This document shows positions 10,540 to 22,255 of a stretch of 64,000 nucleotides of DNA, piece after piece. The stretch lies in the NCBI RefSeq assembly GCF_036323735.1, contig NC_086025.1:108285188-108349187 (forward strand), in the 5' to 3' direction. Under the pieces are notes generated by a model. That model was not told where the DNA came from, made no database searches, and saw only the letters and a list, made by a program, of their open reading frames with translations. Positions within the stretch are counted from its first letter, which is position 1. Each line of letters opens with the position of its first letter. The position numbers were made by a program, and so were the translations under genes. The stretch is from Rattus norvegicus (taxonomy: Eukaryota; Chordata; Mammalia; Rodentia; Muridae).

Positions 10540-12070
10540 GTGGGCACGGGGCGCGCACTCCCGCCCCAGAGGAGCCGCTCCGCATACGTGTTGGGGAGGG
10601 GGTTGGGAGGTCTGCGCGTCTGCACCCTGGGGGCCCAAGGAGACCCTCTATGTTCTGTAGCCATAAACACACGCCCCTCGTGGGAGCTACTGCAGGGACA
10701 CAAAACAGCAGGCTGAGGCGTGGGGAGAGAGGCTGGGGTCCTTTTTCTTTATCTGAGAGGCAATATCCCGTATTTAGGATCGGAGAAAGCGAATTTAACA
10801 TCTCCCAGAACCTTCAAGCCTTCCATTTCTCTGAGACCCTTGCAGCAGCCGCAGCAGCAAGGGAGGTCGAGGAGGTAGCTGCTCCTTTCTCAACCGCGGG
10901 TGGCCTCAAAACTCTGCTCTCGGACGCCGCCGGGGTGCCTTAGGGTCTAGTTTTGAGTACCCAAGCAAGGTCAAGCAAGCGAAGGAGGGGGTAGGGGCTC
11001 CTGGGCGCGTCCCCGCGCGCGCAGATTTTGGGCCTTGGAAGGGGGTGTGGGTTGCGCGCCGAGTCAGTCCGGAGAGCCTGCTTGCCGGCTCCCGGTCTCT
11101 AGAGGTGGACATGGCGCGAGTTCGGAGATCCCGGAGCGCCTAGCTCCCCGCACGGGGCCCTACGCCCTCCCTCTCCCCTTGATCTCAGCTGTTCGGCACT
11201 GCCTTCAGACTTGTTGCTTCTCAACCAGGGGACTGGAAACCGGCGGGGTAGCTCCTTAGCCCTTGAGGCCGTAGCAAAGCCCCAAGGCCAAGGGATGTGC
11301 CAGGGCCCGCGGACGCGCGATGCACTGGGAGCGCGACCAGGGAGTTTGCTGCTTCGGATCGGAGAGAAGGACGCTTGTCCCTGCCTCGATCCCGCGCGGG
11401 GGCGTAGAGGAGGCGATTTTGTCGCCTTCGGTTTCATACCGCACTCCTATGGACCTTGAGCCCTGGAGGGGCCGCCGCCAAGTTGCTGAGCCCTCCGAGA
11501 CCCTTCCTTTGCTCATAGGCTCTTGGGCCTCAGTAGCTGAGACCGCGAAATGGGAATGCGCTTTAGGTTCTTGGAACGTTTGCAGCCCCGACCCCTCGCG
11601 CCCATCTGGAGATCCGACGTTCTGGGTCCGCAATGTGCTGGGTCTGCAGCGTCCAGGCCGGCTGGGTTCCGAGGCGGCTCTGCGCCTGCGGACACAACGG
11701 TTAGGCCAGGGAGCAGCGGGCCCCAGGCAGGGCCCGGCGAGCGGCAGGGGCCTGGGCAGCTTCCCATGGCACCCTGGTCTCCTGGCTGCCCGCCTGGCCC
11801 AGTTCTGCCTCCCGGAGCGGGTCTGGGGACGCGGAGTCAGTCCCCAGGGGATGCCGCGGGCTCCAGGCCCAAGCGACCGGCGCCGGGCTGCGGTGTTGGA
11901 GGGCGGGAGGGCCCCGGCGCGCTGCTGCGGACGACCAAGAGAGGGCGCCCGAGCTGCGCTGCGCCGCGCCGCGCCGTGCGGCGCCGGCCCTGCCCGCCCC
12001 TTCCGTCTCCTCTGCTGCGGACCCGCGCTCCAGGCCCCATCTTGGGCACCCCCTAGCCGCCCTCTCTTGT
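10540..12070. promoter_or_regulatory. Second CpG-rich block in intron 1
   Basis: CpG-dense DNA peaks at 11.28-12.05 kb, including repeated gcgccgcgccgcgcc-type sequence near 11955-11985. It may be an alternative promoter, an intragenic enhancer CpG island or an unannotated first exon. No core promoter element could be picked out. A 259-codon ATG-initiated open frame (11320-12099, plus strand) lies inside, but long open frames are expected in GC-rich DNA. Confidence 0.55.
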
Positions 12071-13902
12071 CCCTTGGCTCCTGCTGCCAGAGTCAGTGAC
12101 GCATCCGGTGTCTCAGACTGAGCCTGCATCACCCTCTCCCAAACTCTCCTTGCCTAGGTGTGCAACGTACAAGCGTGACTGTGTGTTTGTGGGCACGTGT
12201 ACATACGTGCCAATGGATGCACGTGCTTATGGAACAGTCTGCAGGCTCCAAGCACATGTGTGCATGCGTGCACCCTTCCACATGTATGCATGTACGACCA
12301 ATGGATGGAAAAGACTCTAGCACCCTCCCCCTCCTAAGTAAGGGGAGGATTCTGTGAACCTGAAGGGTTCTACAACCTGAACGGTTCTGGAAACATGCCT
12401 GAAAGTTCACTCACATGGCCCTTGTGCTGCCTGGGGCGCAGCTGCACCACAACATAGACCTGTGAAATCCGGGTAAACACGGAGCTTTAAGGATCCTGTG
12501 CACAACCCACATACACACAAATGAAATTTTGCACAGCAAACACGGGGGGGCGTGCCCATTTTACAAATATGCTGAAAGTATAAGGTTAGGCAAAGCCTCC
12601 TCACCCCACAGACACCCCCCAAATACTTGGGTTAATGGGAATATATTAGGGTACAGGGGCCTGACAATCTCCCAGGGGCTGAGGTAGCCCAGTGGTGTAG
12701 CCAGGAGGACCAAGACTAAAGGGCCTCGAAGCAGGAGTAAGGCAGTAATAAGAACAGAAATGATTAAGATGGGGAAAGCTTTGCAAAGGCCCTGGGAGAA
12801 CAAATGCAGGTGTCAGGACTAGTCAGAAACTGGACAGGGAGGTGAGGAGCAGACAGAACCCAGGAACCCTAAGGGCTCTGGCTTGTTCTCTGGAAGCTAG
12901 GAGTTATCCAGGACTAGTCACTTGGGCTGACAGACTTACCAAAGAGGTGGTAGATACCCCTTAGGGTAGTAGGCCTCAGGGATACCAATCAGGAGACAAA
13001 ATGTATGCACTGTTGCATGGAGCTGCCATACCCCTGGCTTCGTGCCACAGAAGGTATAGGTAAATTTGTCACACAGGAAAGTACCCAGGATAATATGACC
13101 CAAGGTAGCCCATGTGCCATTGTGCAACAGACGTACAAACATCCCACAGAGAGACACACAAAGTGCTCACATACCCCTGCCCAAACCCTGTACCTACTGT
13201 GGGCTCATTGGGACTCATGTCAGTGTAAGCACACAGCAAATGGAACACATTTCACATGTATCCATGTGTGTCCACATGTGTACATGATGAGGTGTGGGAA
13301 TGTGCTTCAGGGAATGTACTGGTAGTTGGGAAGGTCCATGTTACTTGCTCCAAGATTATGCAGTCTGAGGAAGAGCATGCCTCTGGCCTCCTGCACCCTC
13401 TGCCAGTCAGGCTATGGTGATTTCCACTCTACAGTCTATATTGCATACTCGCCCGCTGCACCCTTCCCTCCCTCCACACCAACATCAGCTGACATCATAT
13501 TGGTCTCTGAGGTTCTTCTTGCTCCACCCATCAGTCCTACCATCTCATGCCCATGCACAAGTGCCCATCTTTGTCCATACCATCACCCCTCAATCTCCTC
13601 CTTCAGAACTGTTCAAGGCCCCCAACTTGTCTACCACCTATCTTCCCACTCCCAGGAGGTCTATGGTCAAGAGTGCTGTGCTCCCACCCCCACACCTTCC
13701 CCACCCCCATCCTTGCTACTGTAGGGCCTGTAACTGCTGTCTCTTCCTTGAAGCCGTCTTCTGCCTGGGCTCTTTGTATGGACCCTGCTTCTCAGAATCC
13801 ACCTGGCAGAGTTAGCATGTCACTTGTCCCTGGAAGGACCAGTGGCTTCAGAAGATCAGCAGCTGAAGGCTGTTCTTCAAAAAAGTGACTGCCTATGCAT
13901 TA

Positions 13903-13910
13903 GTGTGTGT

Positions 13911-13958
<48 letters not shown>
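13903..13958. repeat. (GT)n microsatellite
   Basis: GT dinucleotide run with one GG interruption near 13911, followed by several hundred bases of TG-rich low-complexity sequence. Confidence 0.97.
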
Positions 13959-13961
<3 letters not shown>

Positions 13962-16289
13962 GTAGGGTATGACTAACACACTTCTGAGTGTGAGGGTGCA
14001 CCTACAATATATGTGAGGGTGTATGAATGTGTATTTGTGTAGACAGTGTGTGCCAGCTCCCTGAGTTACAAGGGTGTGCGAGTGTTGTATGTGCAGTGTA
14101 CAGTGTGGTACCATGAGTGTGCGGTATGGTAGGCACACAGCATTGTATGTAAGTCCAAATGTGCAAACATGGTATGCTGAATGGTACATGAGAGACTGAC
14201 CACTGGGCAGGGGCCAGGAACACAGGTGTGCACAAGCCTGTGGCATGCCGGGCAAGGTTGTGTACTCTGGGGTCCAGTGTGTTACGGTCACAGGGTGATG
14301 CTGCCAGAGCCATCAGCATGCTAGCCTGGGCTGCACGGGGGTTGAGTCTCAGACTGGGCATCAGGAGCATGTGGGAGACAGACAGGACACAGGCTCAGAG
14401 CACCATCTCCCCAGCAGTGAAGCCATATTCGTTTTCACTCAGATTTTGAAACTCCTAATGAGTTCCCGGAACCCGTGCACCACGCCTAGTGGAAGCACTC
14501 CTACTTTGGGCACTCCGTATGCTGGCTCTCTAGCAATCTCCCTTTGACCAACCCCCCATCCACCTGCCATGGCAGAACAGTCGCTGTCTAGAGTCACACT
14601 GCCAACAAGTACGCCTAGGTTTCCGTTCAGTGACTTCCGGTCTACTACGGATTCAGGGGCATGAAAAAAAAAAAGTCTGAGCATAGATGGCAGAGGTTAG
14701 GCCTGGATCTTTGTGCCCTTCCCTCAGTCTCCCCACATCTGAGCTTGTCAAGGTCAGCTGCAAGAGTCTGGGCTGCCCTCACCTGGCCTGGGGAATTCCA
14801 AGGCCATACCTTAGGGTGTTTCTTCTATCTTTCTGTCACTCCACATGTCCTTCAATTCAACGTCCCAACCGAAAGTCAGCTCCGCAAAAGTGGTCAGCAC
14901 AGGCATACACATCCTAGCCCCTCAGTGCTTAACTGCCCACATGCAGAACATGCCCTGCCTTCCTCAGCCCTGACCTCCCAAGCAAGATGCTCCTAGTTGC
15001 CCTTGGTAGCGGCTGGGGTGGGGCCTGCTCTCCAGACCGTAGCCTCCCGTTACATCCCCATCTGAACACCGGCTTAAGGTGAGTCCTGTTGTAGCTGGAG
15101 AGGAGTGGCCACTTAAGAGACTTGCCAGAGGCCTTGGCTCAGGAACATCCTTCCCCCTTTTCCTCTACCTGGCTCTACCAGGAGGATCCCTGCTTGTCCA
15201 CCATAGCCTCAGACCTGCCCTGGGTTTCTTAGGCCTGAGCATCAGGAAAGAGGCACAGGCCTTTAGTGCCAGGTGGGTTGGGTGATGGCTACTACACAGG
15301 AAGGAGAGCAATAACGCAGGGGTCAAGGGGCAAGGGGCAGTGGGGTAGAATAATAAGGATAACAGTCTTTTTCTTCTCAAAGGACCTGGAGCTAATGCTT
15401 GACTTCCCTGTGGTAGAGGCTTCTGTTGTGCTGCCCTCTCTGGGTGGTCTAAGCCAAGGCAGATTGTGCAGTGGTCTAGAGAAGAGCTGGACACAGGCAG
15501 AGCACCCCTAGATACTGCCAGAGTAGCCCCATGTTCTATCTGACTGTTCCTCCCAGCAGTTTAGCATAGTTTCCAGCCCCATCCCCTGAGTGGCTCCTAC
15601 TTCTATCTCAGGGTCTTCTGTCCCATGTATCTTGTGGGACTGAGGCAAGGACCACCCCACCTCTCTGCGATGGGTGGAGCTTCAAGGGGCCTTGCTTGCA
15701 CCAGGCTGCACCAGTCAGCCTGAGGCCATGGCTGGGGAACGAGCCATGCGTGTTTTTGTACCTCCTGGAAGGCCTTTCACAGATTCTTGGCTCCCTTTGG
15801 ACCCTGTGTCCTGAGGGCTTCACACAGGTTGCCTTGAGCCTACATCAGAGGCTCTACTAGGGCCCCATAGGCAGGTGGTGGGGCCACCTCTGCAACTGGT
15901 GACTGAGACTTGGGAGGCCCATTGGAGCGGGGGTAGAGAAAGCATTGTGAGCAAGAAGGACACCCCCGGCCCTCCCCCGTCTCCTGGGCAGTTCTCAGTG
16001 CCCAGGGCGCCTGCCCCTCCCCCATTGCAGCCTCATCTAGTACACAGGCGGGCACTGTTTGGATGCAGCAGGATTACAGAGTGGCTTTTGTGGCTGGTGT
16101 CTAGGATGCCATTGGCAGCCTGGGGCAGGGAGGGAACACCAGGCCCGGGCCCCTGTTTGATCTGTTGATATGGGCTAGCGCAGGGCGTTGAGAAGAGATG
16201 GACACACTGAGGCTAGAGAAGGATGTCTGACAGCATCCTATCCATACCCCTCGAACATGATGCGGAGACCAAGTTACTGGGCCTGATTG

Positions 16290-16405
<116 letters not shown>

Positions 16406-18257
16406 TCTGGACTGGTTGCTTCCTAGGCTGGGGTGGATCAAGGTGGGAATCTGCTCTTTGGATATAGAGTGCCACGCCTCACCCCCAAAGACTTGAATCT
16501 AGGGTTATAAGGTGCTATGCTTATTTTTGCCTGCAGGTGGCGCTCAGGGAGCCAAGTCACTACTTCCCCTTTCTCCTTTCCTGATTCCTGCTGTTCACTC
16601 CACCTGCTGGGGCATCTATGAATTCTATTAGTAGGACTTCCCCATTGACACCTTACTACCACCTCCTACTCTCTGAGGCTCCTCTGGGGACTGTAGAAGA
16701 TGTCTTGTCCTGTAGCCAGCCTTCTCTACAGAGCAGTGATGGCTAGACAGAAGGGAGAGCTTCCTGGAAGTAGAACAATTGGCCCTTGAGAAAAGTTGGG
16801 AGAAAGAGGGGCCTGTGGAAGATCTGGTACAAATTGAACACTTCTTTTCTGGGAACCAGAGTGAGTAGAAGGCATATATACTGGCCAGTATTACTCAGAC
16901 CTGGAGATAGGTAATCTTTACCAGCTATGTGACCTTTGGTTTGGGAGGACAAGGTAGTCTCTCCTTTTCCCAGAGAGTCAGTGCTAGCCTTCTATTAAGT
17001 CAGGAACATGTAGCCTGAGGATCCCTCAACAATTGGGATAGGAGACACAAACCATATCTAGCCTGTCTTAAAGCTTATAGGCTCTAAAATTATGTGGGGT
17101 ACCCATGACAGGCCAGGGTACAGCTCCTTTCAGGGTTCCTGATGAATGCTGGGAATATCTCTGGATAATGAGGCTGTTGAGCTCCGGCAAGGACCACCAT
17201 GCATTCACCAGGGAAGTAAGCATGGCCTTAAGAGGTGTGGAACTTAGGGAGCCTGGTGCAGCCCTGGGGAACCCAGGCACTCTCTCAAGGAGCAGCCTAT
17301 GTACTAGCTGTGGCAGAGGAAAGTGACACAGGCTACATAGGGCAGAGGAGGATCTGTGTGCATGCTAGGTGGCTAGAGGCCCTCTTCCTGTAGGACTCAG
17401 CTGTCCTTTTAGCCTAGCTCCTGGTCACCAAGGTTTTCTGAAACTTGCTGCCCAGGTGAATCCAACGTTCCTGACTGACTCAGCTCCCTCTGGATAGCCC
17501 AGTGGGTGTACTTCTGAGTCTGGGTTCCCCAGCACACTGTATAACACACGCCTTGCTCATGCTTATATACATGCATACATGCATATAAACAGGTCTTGCA
17601 CAGATACATGTAAATGCAGTCACACAAAGGACACACACAACTGCTCCACTTCCCCATTTCAGTGAGGGCCACCAGCTGCCCTCACTTCCCCATTCCTCAG
17701 ATGTCATCCATTGCCTGTGACCCTCTGTCCCTACTGAGAAAGCCCCCAGCCCCGCCACCACCGTCAACACTGTGTCCCCTGAAACCACGGAAGATTCTAG
17801 TGAAGATCAGACGAGGCCTGAACTAAAACTTACTCTCAGAACCCCATTTGGGCTCTGCTCTCGAAGATGCCAGCCTTGGGTTGACAGCCTTAGGTTAACA
17901 GCCTTAGGTTGAGCTTGGCCTCGCCTCTGCTAACAGGGAGCCAATCTCTGTTGAGTACCATGCAGAGTTCTCTACTAGAGTACTTGCTTTGGCTGAGAGG
18001 GATCAGAGAGGACTTGTGGGAGGAGCCAGGCAGATGTAGAGGCCTTTGCTGAAGGATCACTGGGGAAAGGACAGACTGGCGTGTAGGCAGGGTCCCAGTG
18101 TGCTGACATGCAGACTTCTTCCTATACCTACCTAGCAACAGAGCACAGGCAGGCCCTGCTATGGCTCTCTCTTGTGTTGGCTGTGATGCCCTTGGGCCAG
18201 CTGTGACCTTTCTAAGGCTGAGAGTGAAGCCGGCTCTGGTCTGAGATGCTCTGGAGC

Positions 18258-18452
18258 AACACTGCTCAACCTGTGGGTGGTGACCCCTTTGAGAGTTGCA
18301 TATCAGATATCCTGCACATCAGATATTTACACTACAATCCAAACGGTAGCAAAATTATGAAGTCAAAATGAAGTCATTTTATGGCTAGGGGTCACCACAA
18401 CCTGAGGAACTGTACTAAAGGGTTGCAGCATTGGGAAGGTTGAAAACCACTG
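18258..18452. mobile_element. URR1-type non-autonomous hAT DNA transposon fossil
   Basis: The ends are imperfect inverted repeats: ctcaacctgtgggtggtgac on the left and gaaggttgaaaaccactgct on the right. Internal phrases such as catcagatatttacactaca and ggtcaccacaacctgaggaa are characteristic of the rodent URR1 (hAT-Charlie-derived) element, which I recognise from memory of the family. It has no coding capacity. Confidence 0.75.
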
Positions 18453-20459
18453 CTTCAGAAGATGCCTCTGGAAGAGGCAGGAGCCTCAGCACCTCCCTTC
18501 CTTGGTGGCCCCTTCCCCACCTACAGGAGTTTGAGGACTCGGTAGGTGGGGTTTGTTGAAGGCTTTGGAGTTGTCCAAGGGAAAGGGTACCTGAGAGGTC
18601 ATTGCTCTCACCTGCGCCCTTTTCCACCTCTCTCACTGTGACTTCCTACATCCTTAATAACCAGTCTAGAAACGTTCCCCTACCATAACTATCTTTGGCT
18701 CTAGGCCCTGCTTTCTGCCTCCTCTGTACCCTCTTTTGGTCCTCAGCCTGCAAGTGAGCCCTTGGATGTCTGGTGGCTCATTTAAGGGACAGCTCTGTGG
18801 CTGCACTGCCACCGGCCTCCATGGCCACCTTCTGTCCCTGGAACAGACACTGGGAACCTATGTCCTTGGCCAGTACTCAAGGAGTAGTTGGCCATCTTAC
18901 AGGAGTTGACCAATGACAAGGATCTGGCCAGCAGGAACACTGGAAGGGCCCATGCTCAGCTAGCGTCCTTGGGGTCCTGGGATGGTGGCGAGTAAGGGGA
19001 AGGCAAGGACCCTCTGTGGAGCTTATTGGCTGTCTGTGAAGTGGATCCCTTAGGCTCTCTGCTGAGCAACAGAATGTTGGCCCAGAGCAATATGTACCAT
19101 GCACTGTCCTTTCAGAAACTCAGAGGAGCTGGCCTGAGTTTCTCACCCAGCTGACCCTTGGAGGCCAGTGTCCCTGGACTCTGTGGACACCACTGATACC
19201 CTCACCCTGCCTGGGTAGGTTAGGAGCTCAGAATATACTCCAGGCCACGCCCATTTTCCAAATGGGAGGGTGGTGATTGTATCTGACTTCAGATCTGAAA
19301 GTGGGGGCTCCAGAGCCAATGCCCTCCTGTAAGGAGAGAGCCCAGGAACCAGTGGTCCTTTCAAGCTCTGTAGGCCCCTTGGTAAAAAGGCAGTGGATTT
19401 AGAGATCATCACAGCCATCACAAGATGGCCTGGGCTTTCTGAGTACCATGAGGGAGGCAGAGTGAGGTTGGCTGGCTGGGGTGGAATTGTGAGTGCACGG
19501 GCAGTTGTACCAGGCTTGGCTAAATGTTTCCTGCAGACCTTACCAATATTACCATGGGCCTGTCGCTGACTTCTGCTTTTCCTAGTGGGAGTATACACCC
19601 CTGGGGGGGCTCTGCTGAGGGACTTGTGTCAGGAACATCAACAGAGTGGAGGGCAGACTGGGGCTCAGGCCATGGCTTTTCTGGTTCCATAATGGGGAGG
19701 GTCCTCAGGGAGGGTCTGTGGGGGTTGCATCAAAGGTCACCCCTAAACCCCTAAAGGTGTTTACCTCAGAGCTGGCAGAAATAGATAGAAGACATGGAGA
19801 GGGTTTCCCCGGTGCATGAGGTTGCCATGGTTGTAAGTTAGCAATACAGGGTTGGATTTTTTTAAAGACCACGATGGGGCTGGAGTGTGTGTATGTATGC
19901 TTTGACCCTCCTTCAGAGGGTTAGTTGGGATCCTGCCCACTCTATAGAGGCACAAACCGAGGCTCTGTGAGGACTGTCCAGCTTCAAGCCTCCTTGGCTT
20001 CCATCACCTCAGAAACCTCCATCCAGGTTGGGGCTGAGCCTGGAGGCTGCTGCCTGCTCAGGAGGCTGTCCAGGAAGGACGCCAGGATGGAATGCTGAGC
20101 TGTACTGATCTTGAATTGCTGGTCGGTTGGGCCCAGGCTGCAGACACAGAGAGTCCCTGGGGTTGGGCAGGTTGCTACATACACAGTCAGCCTCGCCAAC
20201 GATCTGCACCCAGAGGCTGAGAGGGCAAGGAAGGAGGAGCCTGGCAATGACCTCCCTTCTTTCCCTATTGGTTCACCTGTGGAGGGACAGTGAGGAAACT
20301 GATGTCTCTAACACGCCATGTCTGGGCTGGGTGGCATGCTTCATGCTGAGCCCAGACTAACTCTCAAGTTTGTACCCTGAGGGGTGCATGAGGAGCCACC
20401 TGGTGGCGACAGTCCTGCGGATGGAAGGTCTTGCTAATGGTCAGTCCAGGATTTGGGTT

Positions 20460-20545
20460 GTGCTTTCTTACCCACTTCCTATGACCTTGAGGAAGCCACA
20501 TATCCTCTGTGCCTCAGCTTCCTCAACATGAACCGTGGGGTAACT
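20460..20545 (+). mobile_element. MIR SINE fragment
   Basis: The MIR-type string atgaccttgaggaagccaca is followed by the usual cctcagcttcctca 3' portion. Ends are approximate. Confidence 0.6.
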
Positions 20546-21256
20546 GTGTAGCCACACAGAGCTAGAGGTAAGGTGAGGGCACAAGAGGCAGGTAGGAGAA
20601 TGAGGAAGGGAGTCTCCAGCCGTAGTGCTTGGGGCAGGGACTGCCTTGGATGGGAAACAGGTAGCGAGTGCTGTCATAGCAACACCATGTCTGAAGCCCT
20701 TCCCCTCCAGGGCTGCATCCTACCTCCTTTGATGGCAGTTAGTACCCGGTCCAGGTTTATGGAAAGGTATTCGGTCTGTTGGGAGCCCTGGGAATGCCAC
20801 AGTGACTTCTCTCCTCTTCTACCTGCTTCTGTCCCTGTATTATTGACAGATTTTCAGGAACGAGAAAGGCCACTGAGCTGGAAGTGAAGGTCAAGAGAGC
20901 GTCTGAGGGAGTCAGGCTCTGACTCCTGAGGGCCCAGAGGGTGTGAGCAGATCCAGGCAGGGCCCATGGCTAACCAGGCAGGCTACAGAGGGTCTGAAAC
21001 AGCCAGACTCCTACATCTAGAGGCCCAGAGAGTGCAAGAAGATTCAGGGCCCATGATCAACCAGGCATGGTGATAAAGGCCTGGGGAGCATAGTTTGTCC
21101 TCCTTACTCAGGAAAGGAGAGGAGGAGGTCCCCTGGGTTGGGTCACTGGTGGAGACAGAGGAGTAAGTAGACATAACAAGTGTCATACTGCTATGCCTCA
21201 CTAGACCTACTAAGTTTCTGCCTCTTTAAGCTCTGAGACCATGATTTTTCTTTCAG

Positions 21257-21483
21257 CTACCATTGGAAGCCACAGGCAAGCACCAGGAACCTGGACTTTA
21301 GGAGTCATTGCTGGTCTCACTGTCTCCTGAAACCCTGCCCTGTCCCCACCTTGCCTTCACCCAGCCCCTGCCTCTGGCTCACTGCCCTGGACGGCCCTGC
21401 CTGCTGCCGGACCCTGGCATGTCAAGGCCTGGCCTGCACTTGCCTGCCCAGCCCGCGGAACCCCAGCGGCCCCGCGAGCTAGG
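21257..21483 (+). other. Adgrb1: Exon 2, 5' UTR portion
   Basis: The acceptor tttctttcag ends at 21256. The 227 leader bases before the start codon contain exactly one upstream ATG (21419), which opens the short uORF listed separately. Confidence 0.8.
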
Positions 21484-21487
21484 ATGA
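21419..21487 (+). CDS. 22-codon upstream ORF overlapping the Adgrb1 start codon
   Basis: The only ATG in the predicted spliced leader starts a 22-codon frame whose TGA stop (21485-21487) overlaps the main ATG (21484-21486) as ATGA. The uATG has a purine at -3 but T at +4, a moderate context; the main ATG has A at -3 and A at +4. The ATGA overlap is the geometry expected for termination-reinitiation or for leaky-scanning control. The peptide has no recognisable domain. The role is inferred and the sequence fact is direct. Confidence 0.6.
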   Translation: MSRPGLHLPAQPAEPQRPRELG

Positions 21488-22255
21488 GGGGCCAGGCTGC
21501 TGCCCCGGGCCCCATCTGGATCCTTGCTCCACTCCTGCTGTTACTATTGCTACTGGGGCGCTGGGCACGTGCTGCCTCTGGGGCAGACATAGGGCCTGGG
21601 ACAGAGCAGTGCACCACATTGGTGCAGGGCAAGTTCTTCGGATACTTCTCCGCGGCTGCTGTGTTTCCAGCCAACGCCTCACGCTGCTCTTGGACTCTTC
21701 GCAACCCGGACCCTCGTCGTTACACGCTCTACATGAAGGTGGCCAAGGCACCTGCACCCTGCAGCGGCCCTGGCCGAGTTCGCACCTACCAGTTCGACTC
21801 TTTCTTGGAATCCACGCGCACCTACCTGGGTGTGGAGAGCTTTGACGAAGTTCTGCGGCTCTGCGATCCCTCTGCACCCCTAGCCTTCCTGCAGGCCAGC
21901 AAACAGTTCCTACAGATGCAGCGCCAACAGCCACCCCAAGATGGTGACCTTGGTCCCCAGGGCTCTGGTGACGACTTCTCTGTGGAGTACCTGGTGGTGG
22001 GCAATCGCAACCCCAGCCACGCTGCCTGTCAGATGCTGTGCCGTTGGCTGGATGCCTGTCTAGCTGGCAGCCGCAGCTCACACCCCTGTGGCATCATGCA
22101 GACTCCCTGTGCCTGCCTGGGTGGAGAAGCTGGAGACACTGCTTCCAGCCCCTTGGTCCCCCGTGGGGACGTCTGCTTGAGAGACGGCGTAGCTGGTGGC
22201 CCTGAGAACTGCCTCACCAGCCTGACCCAGGACCGAGGTGGGCACGGCTCAGCAG
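21484..22255 (+). CDS. Adgrb1: Exon 2: signal peptide and CUB-like N-terminal region
   Basis: Encodes residues 1-257 plus one base. It starts [10 protein letters not shown], and a leucine-rich hydrophobic core (about residues 11-24) forms the signal peptide. The mature part is a cysteine-rich CUB-like region ([13 protein letters not shown] with an N-glycosylation sequon) that includes [14 protein letters not shown]. An RGD tripeptide at residues 227-229 (22162-22170) matches the RGD in human BAI1 known for integrin binding. The start codon matches the human N-terminus. The donor gcag|gtgag sits at 22256. This is the largest coding exon in the window. Confidence 0.96.
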
